This document shows, in pieces, positions 1 through 9,348 of a stretch of 36,136 nucleotides of DNA (the stretch's first letter is position 1; the number at the start of each line of letters is the position of its first letter). Position numbers and translations under genes: made by a program. The stretch is from Nemertoderma westbladi (lineage: Eukaryota; Xenacoelomorpha; Nemertodermatida; Nemertodermatidae), in the NCBI GenBank assembly GCA_032718475.1, contig JAUCBJ010000666.1, forward strand, positions 1 to 36,136. The letters are read 5' to 3'. The notes under the pieces were generated by a model. It was not told the DNA's origin, made no database searches, and saw only the letters and a list, made by a program, of their open reading frames with translations.

Positions 1-239
1 TGGGTGTTTCCTGTTTATACCATTAGCAGCCCCCACTGTATTTTTGTAATCATCCAATAAAATCCTACGAAATTTGGGCTGTAGGTGAAAAAATTATCGA
101 AGAACATTTTCAAATCCAAAAAAATGAAAATTTCATAAGGTGGGTATAATAATTTTCATGAAAAATAGAAGTAGTCCCAGGACAAAATATACATTTTTTT
201 GATATTCTAAAAACTGATAGTGTGGCATTGTTGGCTAGC

Positions 240-1058
240 ATTAGTAGGTTTTTCACTACGCTGAATCGAATGTGATTATATTCCATTTCCGAAAATTGAA
301 CTGGATGCTATTTTTCGTGCACCTAAGAAGTGGGCGTGGCACTTCAAATTTTGAAAAATACGATATTCGGAAAATACCCCCATCTTTTGATTTCAATGCG
401 TTTTTATAGGTTTTCTGGACCGCTGAATCGATTGAAAATATTATCGAAGCCTGAAGACTTAGTGGATCGTCCTTTTTGGAGCACCAAAATTAGGGTGTGG
501 CACTTCAAATATTGAAAAATACGAGATTCGGAAAATAAACCAAAGTTGAGATTTCAACGCACATTTATAGGTTTTCTGGACCGCTGAATCAATTGAAAGT
601 ATTATAGAAGCCTGAAGACTTAGTGGTTCGGCATTTTTGGTGCACCAAAATTAGGGAGTGGCACTTATTCAAATTTTGAAAAAGTACCACGCCCTAATTG
701 TGGTGTACCAATAATGACGTACCACTAAGACTTGAAGCTTCAATATTACTTTCAATCGATTCAGCGGTCCAGATAACCTATAAAAATGGGTTGAAATGAA
801 AACCTTGTGGTATTTTCTGAATATCGTAATTTTGAAAATTTGAAGTAAGCCTACTTGCCACGCCCTAATTTTGGTGCACCAAAAATGATGTACCACTAAG
901 AATTGAGTCTTCTATATTACTTTCAATCGATTAAGCGGGCCAGAAAACCCATAAAAATGCGTTGAAATCAAAACTTCGGAGTATTTAACGAATATTGCAA
1001 TTTTGAAAATTTGAAGTGCCACGCCCTAATTTTAGTGCACCAAAAATGACGTACCACT
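240..1058. repeat. Opposed tandem repeat (foldback) of ~165-bp units
   Basis: A unit of about 160-180 bp recurs. It holds the words GTGCACCAAAATTAGGG, GTGGCACTTCAAATTTTGAA and GACCGCTGAATCGATTGAAA. Forward units lie at about 318-480 and 481-639, with a degenerate one from 240 and a stub at 640-670. The same unit then appears in reverse complement at about 685-880 and 880-1058. The axis of symmetry is near 670, so the segment could fold into a stem of over 300 bp. Short ORFs on both strands here are by-products of the repeat. This could be a foldback DNA element or the junction of an inverted satellite; no terminal duplication was recognised. Confidence 0.75.
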
Positions 1059-1496
1059 TCCCTTACATACTTATATAGAGTAGTAGAGTGCTCCATACGA
1101 ATCAGAATCAATAAAAAAAGCCCCAACATAAAGAATTACTAACTCACAAATGACCTTGTAAAATTCGAAAATTTCAAAAAAATTTCTGCTGGGGACCAAA
1201 TTTTGAGGTGGCACCCACATCGAAAAGTTGAAATCTAATTGCAACGCCGTTTTTTGCAAAAGATGCGCCATTAAATTTGACTAATTCTCGTAAAAAATTG
1301 GGCTGGTACATAATGTGGTTGCATAGATACAGCAATTAAAACTAGGAAGGGGCCGATTCCCCCCCCCCCCCCCCCCCCCCCCCCCCAGTGGTAATAGGGT
1401 TAATGACCTCAGATTGAACTTCATCAATGCCACATGCTCTTTTGGTTTTCATTTTATTAGCAGGAGCCCAAACCTCTGCAAATGTTATATCATTAA
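1059..1496. other. Non-coding spacer with a 28-bp poly-C tract
   Basis: No convincing gene is seen. A homopolymer run of 28 C lies at 1359-1386. The segment around 1195-1245 has words distantly like the foldback unit (GGTGGCACCC) but is too diverged to call. Long C runs are slippage-prone, so the run length may be inexact. Confidence 0.5.
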
Positions 1497-2193
1497 GGCC
1501 CGGGTCACACATGAGCTTTCAACTTTCAACATTCAACTTTCAAATAACTAAGTCCCGGTTCACACATAAACTATAAACTTTCATCTCATAAAAATTATTG
1601 TATATATTGCTCAGACCAGATAGATATAAACGGTTAAGCAATATTCAGTTGGCAGTTATAAAAATCTGTATTGTTTTCTAGATTGAGTGTTTTTTTTATT
1701 TTATCTAAATTAATAATTTTTAATATGGATAACTAAATCGATGACGTAATATCATCATAATTATGCCTTAGATAGGCGGCGAAATAAACGCCAATATTGG
1801 GTTCACCCGATTAATAAAAAAAGGTTGATGATGTACGGCGTTATCGGAAAAATTTATCAAGATTTACGGGCAGATTGTATAAAATAAATAAAGGAAATTG
1901 TTTAATTATATAAACGAGAATGTCAATTTCATCCTTTGATGAATTACTCTCATCTATAGAACCGCATAGAGATAGCAAGTGGAGGAAGGTTACACCGGGC
2001 TATGCAAGACTATACTTCTAACCTTAAAAGGTAATGTATAACATAAATACCCCTGCTATAATTTATATACATTACTTCTGATTGGCTGTCAATGCTGGAA
2101 ATGCCAGCTTTCAACTTTCAAGTAAGATAGAACATTTTTAGGACTAGTGCATTTTGAAAGTTGAAAGTTGAAAGCTCATGTGTGACCCGGGCC
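1497..2193. mobile_element. Harbinger-like MITE, 697 bp, TAA target duplication
   Basis: Terminal inverted repeats begin GGCCCGGGTCACACATGAGC at 1497 and end with the exact reverse complement at 2193. The match is perfect for about 34 bp. Both ends are flanked by TAA (1494-1496 and 2194-2196), the 3-bp duplication size and A/T composition expected of PIF/Harbinger elements. The terminal repeats continue as short direct repeats of CAACTTT, and a variant of the end (CCCGGTTCACACATAAAC) lies just inside the left end near 1553. No transposase ORF is present, so the element is non-autonomous. The superfamily is inferred from duplication size only. Confidence 0.75.
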
Positions 2194-2196
2194 TAA

Positions 2197-3309
2197 TAGG
2201 GATGCCATAAAAACCAACAAAGGAAGTATGGTTAAAAAACCATTTCCGTCACAGGAAATATGATTGAGTCTTCATTAATGTACACAATACAATTAATTAC
2301 TTGTTTCGTTTTTACAAATTTCTGAACAAATAGACTTCGTTTCAAGGTGTCAGTGATTTGCACTTTGGTGAAAAAATTATGTTTCACTTTCATGGCCTTT
2401 CCACTCTTCCCTGATACTATTATAACTTTGCTGTAAATGACTGTTCCTATCTATACAGGGTAAGATTTGCATGAAGACTACGGTGTTGGTTAATCTACTA
2501 CTACTATTTACTACTACAATGAAACGTTTAATAGGCAGATAAACCTTACATGATTTCACCCAATTTCTCCTTACAGCGTTTGGAACACTTTCTACCTAAA
2601 ACTGTGTATAAAACCCGTACACTAGTTCGACCCCTCTATCCAATCATTACATGATTTCAACATCCAATCAAAATATAGCTCATTAACCATTCATTAAACA
2701 TCCGGCCATAACATATATAGATCAACTTGAAAGGGATACTGAACTTAGGAGAAACGAAATTGCGACAACTATGGAGAATCGGAAAGCCTGGAAGGATCTC
2801 ATTTCCATATGCCAAAAGCCAAAATAAATAATTTTCAAAAATTATTGTTGCATTTTACTGTAGCATAAGAGAGGCAAAGTGTGGACAACAATGGTTAGAT
2901 TAGAAGATAACCTCTCGTTTTGTCTCTATGGGGCTTTTTGAGTCGAAACTTCAACGAAGAAAGTCTGTAAATATATATGAAAACAAAACGACAGTGGGTG
3001 TTCTTAAGCAGCTAACAAAATTACAAACGAATTGATTTATACAAATAATTTAATAAAATGGACTTTGAAAATGTAGGGTGTTTTATGCAATTAAAGCTAT
3101 ATTATAATCAAAGTAATAATGATATACAGTATGTTAGGCCTACTATGTATAAGTTGCATTTCACAATAACATAGTGGACGGCATTCTCAATGTACATTGT
3201 ACAGGTGATAATTCTTGGTCAATAAGAGAAAACGGGGGAAGTATTTATAGTATACAATCTTTTCGCTCATTTATAGTATTTACCTCATATCTGTTATCTC
3301 AGCCTGGCG
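2197..3309. other. Non-coding stretch upstream of the Ulp1-RT element
   Basis: No supported gene. The part nearest 3310 is presumably the 5' untranslated region of the retrotransposon ORF that follows, but its 5' boundary is not visible. The ATG at 3310 sits in a good context (G at -3 and at +4). Confidence 0.4.
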
Positions 3310-6300
3310 ATGGCCAGGCCCAAATTTAAGCTTCCAGTTCCATGTATCGATCTAACTGAAAGCCAACTAACACCTAATATCCACATAGATGATCTTACTG
3401 AAAGTCAGCTAGTCAGGGATCTGGCACCCGGTGAAAGCCCAGAGAATATTTTATGTGGGATCCCTCTTGTAAAGCGCGACACTGAATCTATCTCTGGTAA
3501 AAATTGGTTGACCGATAATGTTTTGGAAGGTCTCCTGCGATTCTTCTGTGAGAAGTCCTATGGTCGATCACGCCCCTTCAACTGCCGTTTTTTCGATGTC
3601 CTCAATTCTCAGGTTGGTCCCTTTAGAATTTCAAAATGGATCGCTAAAACTAACATCTTCGACTATGATACCTTACTCTTCCCAGTAAATATAAACAACA
3701 ACCACTGGATCCTTCTAACATTCCACCCAAAAGCTGGTTATATTCGTTGCTTCGACTCCTTGGGTGGTAGCCACGAAAAGCTGACCCACGACTTAAGGGA
3801 CTGGGCCGTTTCATTAGCAGTACTAAACAATGAAGATCACTCCGGTATTAGAATACTTCCCCATACCCCCAAGCTGCAGTTTAATGACTCTCATCAGTGT
3901 GCAATCTACGTCTGCCACTTCGCAAAGTTTAGTGTTGAACACCCAAATGAGTGCTATCAGACATCCTTCCCACTATCAGGTGTCAATGACATGTCGATCC
4001 AGTCTCTCCGTCTAAACTTGGCCACAATAGTATCTGCTAACCCTATTAAGGCATTTCCTCTCAGCGATGCACCTAATCCCAGCTCAAAAGGAATGAATCC
4101 TTTTACAAATCCGCAGGCAGGCACACCAGGATCAACCCAGCACGGTGGTTTGGAGGGGAAAGCACCATGCACCACACAGACCCAAGGTTTTAACATTTCA
4201 GAAGATTGCCTCATTGGTGATGTAAATCCAGACCATTCGACTTCCAGCACGCAAGGTATAGGTGTCCAAGCCCGTTCAAGATGCTCTGTATGCAAGAAAG
4301 ATATTCTGGTAAATGGTAATGGTCACCTTCGCAGGCACAAAGAGAATTCTGGAGGTCCCTTGTGTCCTGGAGCAGGCAAGTTGGCTGACGTTCAGTGTGG
4401 AGATTATAGCAATTCGGAGGAGAAATCTCAGTCAGACGAGCAATTAGTTTGCAGTGAAGGAAACATGAGAAAGCAGATAGTCCATTGTGCTAACTGTTCA
4501 GTTTGGTATCACCTCTCATGTGTCGGCCTCAGGAAGAATGATTCAGAATCCCTACCACACTGGTTCTGTGGAACTTGCCTTGATCGACCTCGGACAATAC
4601 TACCAGATGTTGACCCCAGCTATAGTAAATACTTGGAAAATCTTGCATCTTATATTGCCATGCTGAAGCAATCCATTCCTGTGTTGGCAAAGATTCCTAA
4701 AGGGGCTAGAATCATGGCTGCAGACGCACTGGCCCCTTTGCTCAAAGAAGCAATTGACAACCCTGTGCCAATAACCTGGGCCCGGCTCCTAGCATTCTCG
4801 TTTGGGGCGTTAGCAAAGCCGATTCCAGCTACAAACGACCATTTGCAACCCTCACTAACATCTAAAGTCAAGCAGCAAATAAGAGACTATATGGCATCAC
4901 CCTGCCTTCCCAATCCTCGTGTTCCTCTGCACACTACACATCAGCAGCACAAACCATCAAATCTAGATGAAGCAGAACTCATTCGCAAGCGAGTTTCAGC
5001 CAAGTTCATGGATGGCGATGTCCGAGGCGCTGTAAGGATTATCACATCACAGGAGGGTTTTGCAGAACACAGTGAAGATACAATCAATGCCCTCAGGGAG
5101 AAGCACCCACCTGCCTCACTTGACCTTGATCTCCCACCACCCCCAGATGACACACTAACAGGTCCAGTTATCACTACGAAGGAGGACGTCCTTGCCAGTA
5201 TCCAGTCATTCCCCCTTTCTTCTGCTGCTGGCCCCGATGGCCTGCGCCCAGGTCATCTCCGTGACATGGTTAGCAGAGGAACTGGAGCTGCTGGTGACAA
5301 GCTGCTCAGTGAATTGACTAGGCTCGCAAATACAGCACACCGTGGGGAAACCCCTAAATTTGCTGTGCCAATCTTCTTTGGGGCCTGTCTCTGCGCCCTT
5401 AACAAAAAGGGGGGAGGTCTGCGTCCAATTGCTGTCGGCAATACATTCAGGCACTTGGTGACAAAAACTGGCATTAAACCCCTCTCAGAAGTTCTTGGAG
5501 TTGAACTAAGGCCCACACAGCTAGGTTATGGAACCAAGGGTGGTTGTGAGGCAGCTGTGCATGCGACCCGGCAATATATCAATGGCACTAAGGAACAGAA
5601 GGTGGTACTGAAAATCGACATGAAGAATGCATTTAACAGTATGCATCGTGATGTTTTCCTGAAGGCAGCTCGTGATCGTTTGCCAAGTATTTACCCCCTT
5701 GTGTGGCAAGCTTATTCCATACCGACAGTCCTTATTTTCGGAGATCACATCATCGAATCGGCCACTGGTATGCAACAGGGTGATCCTAGTGGCCCTCTTC
5801 TCTTCGCGGTGGGAGAGGAGCCTGTCACCAAACTTGTTGGTTCAGAGCTGAATATCTGGTTTCTTGACGACGGTACGGTAGGTGGTACTACAGAGAGTGT
5901 TCTTTCGGATGTCGTGGCAATAATACCAGAGCTAGCGAAGATTGGTCTAATTGTTAACGATGCAAAGTGTGAATTGATACTACTCAACCATACACCAGAA
6001 GCCGCTACTGAGACAATCCACAAGTTCAGTCAGCTCCTCCCTAATATTAGGGTCCTAAACAAGGTGGACCAGGTCCTTCTAGGAGCTCCCCTTACACGGG
6101 ATGCTATTGAACCAGCTATCCAATCAAAGCTCAAGTCTCTCGAGGTGATGGTTGATCGGCTGGTACATGTTGATGCACATCAAGGCTTCACCTTACTCAA
6201 GAATTGTCTGGCAGTCTCCCGGCTACAGTACACTCTGCGCACATCACCCACATTCAACAACACTGGTGATTTGCAGGAATTTGATACAGTTGTCCAAGAT

Positions 6301-6849
6301 GCCCTTTCTAGTATCACCAATGTTAACTTTCAGGCAAAATCCAGTACCCAGGGATCACTACCAGTCAGTCTCGGGGGACTTGGGATCCGTAAATTGGAAG
6401 ATCTGGCACTGCCTAGTTATATTTCCTCTCTTCATTCCACCGATATCCTCGTTAACTCCGTCCTCTCTAACACATTTGGAGTGGAGCCTTCGTGTGATTT
6501 GGTAGGAGCCGTCAAGGCATGGAGGGAGAAGTTCTCTTCAGTTGAGGAACCCAGTGGGGCAGCCAGGAATAACCAGAAAGCCTGGGACACTATCTCTGCG
6601 ACTATAACACAGAGAGACCTGTTTGCCAAAGCGGATCAGGTCGAAACAGCATGCCTGGCTGCAGCAGCGCAAGTGGAGAGTGGGCTTTGGCTTCATGCGA
6701 TCCCTATTCCATCTTTAGGGTCGAATTTGGATCCGGAAGCTCTTCGAATTGGTATAGCACAGAGAGTTGGTGCACCTATCTGCCATAAACACACCTGCAA
6801 GTGTGGCAAGGAAGTGGATATTCTTGGGCACCATGCACTGTCCTGCTGA
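3310..6849 (+). CDS. Ulp1-like protease / PHD / reverse transcriptase polyprotein (up to first stop)
   Basis: This 1,179-residue ORF is the polyprotein of the NeSL-like element. Residues about 60-210 form a C48 (Ulp1/SENP) cysteine protease fold with His132 (NNNHWILL), Asp149 (CFDSLG), Gln190 and Cys197 (SHQCAIYVC) as the apparent catalytic set. Residues 325-352 are a CxxC...HxxxH...C finger. Residues 363/381-425 are a PHD finger (C393, C396, H401, C404, C420, C423). The RT spans about 640-900, with motif A at Asp770 (KIDMKNAFNS), motif B (GMQQGDPSGP, 820-829) and motif C FLDDGT (Asp853-Asp854) rather than the usual FADD. A zinc knuckle (C1158...C1163xC...HH...C1179) ends at a TGA that cuts off the endonuclease. 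The protease presumably acts on SUMO/ubiquitin-like conjugates or on the polyprotein; this is inference. Confidence 0.85.
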   Translation: MARPKFKLPVPCIDLTESQLTPNIHIDDLTESQLVRDLAPGESPENILCGIPLVKRDTESISGKNWLTDNVLEGLLRFFCEKSYGRSRPFNCRFFDVLNSQVGPFRISKWIAKTNIFDYDTLLFPVNINNNHWILLTFHPKAGYIRCFDSLGGSHEKLTHDLRDWAVSLAVLNNEDHSGIRILPHTPKLQFNDSHQCAIYVCHFAKFSVEHPNECYQTSFPLSGVNDMSIQSLRLNLATIVSANPIKAFPLSDAPNPSSKGMNPFTNPQAGTPGSTQHGGLEGKAPCTTQTQGFNISEDCLIGDVNPDHSTSSTQGIGVQARSRCSVCKKDILVNGNGHLRRHKENSGGPLCPGAGKLADVQCGDYSNSEEKSQSDEQLVCSEGNMRKQIVHCANCSVWYHLSCVGLRKNDSESLPHWFCGTCLDRPRTILPDVDPSYSKYLENLASYIAMLKQSIPVLAKIPKGARIMAADALAPLLKEAIDNPVPITWARLLAFSFGALAKPIPATNDHLQPSLTSKVKQQIRDYMASPCLPNPRVPLHTTHQQHKPSNLDEAELIRKRVSAKFMDGDVRGAVRIITSQEGFAEHSEDTINALREKHPPASLDLDLPPPPDDTLTGPVITTKEDVLASIQSFPLSSAAGPDGLRPGHLRDMVSRGTGAAGDKLLSELTRLANTAHRGETPKFAVPIFFGACLCALNKKGGGLRPIAVGNTFRHLVTKTGIKPLSEVLGVELRPTQLGYGTKGGCEAAVHATRQYINGTKEQKVVLKIDMKNAFNSMHRDVFLKAARDRLPSIYPLVWQAYSIPTVLIFGDHIIESATGMQQGDPSGPLLFAVGEEPVTKLVGSELNIWFLDDGTVGGTTESVLSDVVAIIPELAKIGLIVNDAKCELILLNHTPEAATETIHKFSQLLPNIRVLNKVDQVLLGAPLTRDAIEPAIQSKLKSLEVMVDRLVHVDAHQGFTLLKNCLAVSRLQYTLRTSPTFNNTGDLQEFDTVVQDALSSITNVNFQAKSSTQGSLPVSLGGLGIRKLEDLALPSYISSLHSTDILVNSVLSNTFGVEPSCDLVGAVKAWREKFSSVEEPSGAARNNQKAWDTISATITQRDLFAKADQVETACLAAAAQVESGLWLHAIPIPSLGSNLDPEALRIGIAQRVGAPICHKHTCKCGKEVDILGHHALSC

Positions 6850-7548
6850 AACAGCATGGGTAGGTTCCCACGTCATGCAGCTCTCAACGACGTGCTGAAA
6901 CGTTCACTGAGCAGAGCTGGTCTACCATCTGTCCTGGAACCTACTGGGTTGGATAGGGGAGATGGGAAACGTCCTGATGGTATGACCATCTACCCCTACT
7001 CAAAAGGCCGGTGCCTGGTATGGGATGCTACATGTGTGGATACATTTGCCCCATCCCACATTATTCACTCTGCCATTGAGCCATCCTCAGCATCAGCAGC
7101 AGCGGAGGAGCTAAAGCGTGTGAAATACCGCAATTTGGGTCAGCAGTACCAATTCGAACCCCTGGCCTTCGAGACCACAGGAGTATTCGGTCCATCCACC
7201 ATCAGCATGTTAAAAGATCTTGGCCGAAGACTCATAGCGGAGTCAGGAGACCCACGCGAGAGCTTGTGGCTGAAGCAACGCATCGGGATAGCCATAGTGA
7301 GGGGGAATGCCCTTTGTGTTCGGGGTTCAATCAGCGCTGTGGAATAGAGTTATTCTCGCCGAGGTATAGGGAGTAGATCAAAGAGTCATCGAGGTAAAGG
7401 GAGTAGATCAAGGAGACGTGGAGGAAAGGGGAAGAAGAAAGGAAAGAGAGGAAGATCGAAGGGGTGTGGGAAGAAAGGAGTGGGAAAGTCGACTTCTAAT
7501 CAATTCGATGTTGCAGCTGGATGGAAGAAGTTGATGAGAGGAAAATAA
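6850..7548 (+). pseudogene. Restriction-like endonuclease domain and basic tail, cut off by stop codons
   Basis: This continues the frame of the RT ORF after the TGA at 6847-6849. An ATG at 6856 opens 163 codons with the REL-endonuclease pattern: RPDG (6970-6981), WDATCVD (7021-7041) and a downstream KxxKYRNL-type helix, the PD...D...K arrangement of R2-type elements. A TAG at 7345-7347 stops it. In the same frame another 66 codons, extremely rich in Arg, Ser, Lys and Gly (RS- and GK-type repeats), run to a TAA at 7546-7548. That looks like a nucleic-acid-binding or nuclear-localising tail. Both stops could arise by C-to-T change (CGA to TGA, CAG to TAG). Whether the enzyme is dead or made by readthrough cannot be told here. 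Confidence 0.75.
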
Positions 7549-7565
7549 ACAGTTGTAATGTCATT

Positions 7566-7673
7566 ACAGTACTTTAGGTTAATATGATTGTTTATCTTGT
7601 CTGTAAATTCAAATATAATTTTTGAGAATTTCTAAAAAAAAAAAAAAAAATTTAATAAATACTAAAGTACTGT
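7566..7673. repeat. 12-bp inverted repeat bracketing the element's A tract
   Basis: ACAGTACTTTAG at 7566-7577 and its exact reverse complement at 7662-7673 enclose 84 bp of A/T-rich sequence that includes the A17 tract. It could form a hairpin in the 3' UTR of the Ulp1-RT transcript, or the right arm may lie in flanking DNA. Confidence 0.55.
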
Positions 7674-7894
7674 ACTGCAAAACTCTTCGTATGAAAATAC
7701 TTATTTCTTACCCACCCTCAGCAAAAAGCATGAATTAATGATAAACTAATTATTATCCGTTTGTATAATTATAGTATATTCACCTGGAAAAGTGTATATT
7801 CAACTCTAAAATTCGATGCCGTTTTTTAAGCATGCAACGTTCTAGAATAAAATATATAATTTAATTAAATTTCAGCAATTTTAAGCATAAGTAA

Positions 7895-8038
7895 GGCCTG
7901 GTTCGGTTCGGTTCGATTGTCCTATTAATGGCCATTTAACATTTGAGAAACTGCAAATAAATTTAAGTGGGCACTTAGTAACAAAACGCTTAGTTTAAGT
8001 GCCTAATTTAAGTTAGGTGAGCAATGAGAAACCGGGCC
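7895..8038. mobile_element. Possible short foldback MITE, ~144 bp
   Basis: Ends GGCCTGGTT at 7895 and AACCGGGCC at 8038 are near-complementary. Inner segments (TTAAGTGGGCACTTAG near 7960 and TAAGTGCCTAATTTAAG near 8000) are also inverted relative to each other. No matching target duplication remains, so this is a tentative, decayed element. Confidence 0.35.
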
Positions 8039-8956
8039 ATATTGGTTAATGTTAAAATACGTTACTGTTATCCAGTAAAATTCTAGAATACCGCATACAA
8101 TTAATTCTAATTTGTTTCGAAATCTTATTTAGCTAATATACGCATTTTTGTCCAAAAATTCGAATTTTTGAAACATATCCTATCTGATGCAGAATTTCAT
8201 GCTGAATCCAAACATGGAAACAGTTTTCCCATATCTAGCTCGAGATATCTGTGGTAGAAGATACTGGCTCCAATATATCGTGATATCAGTAAATGCGATG
8301 AAGTTTGGTGTTTGCATTCTCAATTTCTGCAAATTTATGCATTCAGTGGTGCCAATTAGATGTTTCCACGAGAAAGAGCACAAAATTTTAATTGAGAAGG
8401 TATTTTTTTTATGATTATTGGACCTACAGTACTGGTCAGTTTATAAGACAACTTCAAGTGTCCGGAATAAAGACGGGACTCGAATAAGCGACTCTGCGGT
8501 CTTTGTGGGATTACGTGGAATAGACTTATCGCTCATCGGAGATTTTCAAAATGTATAACTTCAAGTTCTAGTGGTCGTACGAAGTTCTTTTTAGGCTCAT
8601 TCGAAAGCTCTTTTCTCAAAAACTCTAACTAACATAACATAAGACTAACTAACATAAAAAAATTATAGCCACTAATAATGTTCAACATTAAACAATAAGA
8701 ATATAAAGAAAATTGATGATCTTGATTACGGGTGGGCATGGGCAGTCCAAGTAATACCAGAGAGTTTAAAAATTACAGATTGTTCGAAGTAAGTGATAAA
8801 CCTTCAGCAAAAAAACCTTGTATAACAATCTCGGCCTTCCTCCTCGGTAGTTATATGGTTTATTTTGTTTCAGGTGAATATATCGGTATATCCCGCTAGA
8901 AAGTATGTGTACAAGCATGTTATTGACACCACAGCTATTGCAACACTTCTCTGACG
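8039..8956. other. A/T-rich stretch without recognised feature
   Basis: Short overlapping ORFs on both strands at 8180-8414 have no domain and start at weak codons. I see no gene or repeat structure here. Confidence 0.45.
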
Positions 8957-8963
8957 TGTATAC

Positions 8964-9027
8964 TACTACTACTACTACTAGGATCGGCATGCTGCATTGC
9001 AGCTGCAATTTTAAGAATGGTCTGCCT
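8964..9027 (-). mobile_element. 64-bp 5'-truncated LINE 3' end with TSD
   Basis: The sequence matches the last ~60 bp of the antisense LINE at 14782-15495, including the GTA-repeat tail and the GATCGGCATGCTGCATTGC word. The 7-bp sequence TGTATAC flanks it at 8957-8963 and 9028-9034, which fits a target-site duplication. It is far too short to code. Confidence 0.65.
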
Positions 9028-9200
9028 TGTATACACACAGTGTTACCTGAACCCAACGGTTTTGCCTTTGCTTCTCAGTTGGTGGGAAGTAATTTAGCTT
9101 GCGATTGATTGATGATGCGGCCAAAATCGCTGAAATCCCATGGCCAATTACTAGGCTTCGCAATGTTTTATTATGCGAAATTTTGATTACTTGCTGAACA

Positions 9201-9262
9201 GTGTCAGAAAAGTTACCACAGGGATAACTGCCTTGTGGCGGCCAAGCGTTCATAGCGACGTC

Positions 9263-9300
<38 letters not shown>

Positions 9301-9348
9301 CGAAGCAGAATTCGCCAAGCGTTGGATTGTTCATGTTCACCCACTAAT
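9201..9348 (+). pseudogene. 28S rRNA fragment (peptidyl-transferase domain region)
   Basis: From GTGTCAGAAAAGTTACC at 9201 to CACCCACTAAT at 9348 the sequence follows the highly conserved 3' part of eukaryotic 28S rRNA. It includes AGCGACGTCGCTTTTTGATC and TCGATGTCGGCTCTTCC. Differences from the conserved form are CTGCCTTG for CTGGCTTG at about 9230 and a small duplication (TTCATGTTCACCC) near 9332. At about 148 bp it is a fragment, not a functional gene. It abuts a LINE reading frame on the same strand, which suggests a chimeric retrocopy rather than a piece of an rDNA unit. Confidence 0.9.

Larger units (their letters stand above)
3310..7650 (+). mobile_element. Non-LTR retrotransposon, REL-endonuclease class with Ulp1 protease (NeSL-like)
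   Basis: One reading frame runs from 3310 to 7548 with two in-frame stops (TGA at 6847-6849, TAG at 7345-7347) and no frameshift. Domain order is Ulp1-like cysteine protease, C2H2-type finger, PHD finger, RT, CCHC-type knuckle, restriction-like endonuclease, basic tail. An early-branching RT with a C-terminal REL endonuclease defines the R2/R4/NeSL group, and an N-terminal Ulp1-like protease is known from NeSL-clade elements. About 85 bp after the last stop is a 17-bp A tract (7634-7650), taken as the 3' end. The 5' end and target duplication are not visible, so any target-site specificity is unknown. Confidence 0.75.

Noticed and set aside
330-896. ORFs in the opposed repeat
   Set aside because: The similar peptides on plus and minus strands come from the inverted copies of the same repeat unit.
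3830-6629. Short ORFs on both strands inside the Ulp1-RT polyprotein
   Set aside because: They are shadows of the long frame and contain no domain of their own.
8180-8414. Overlapping ORFs on both strands, 67 and 75 codons
   Set aside because: No motif, no supporting context, and complementary readings of the same A/T-rich stretch.
9201-9348. Functional rRNA gene
   Set aside because: Only about 148 bp of 28S is present, with a substitution and small duplication in conserved positions, and a LINE adjoins it.
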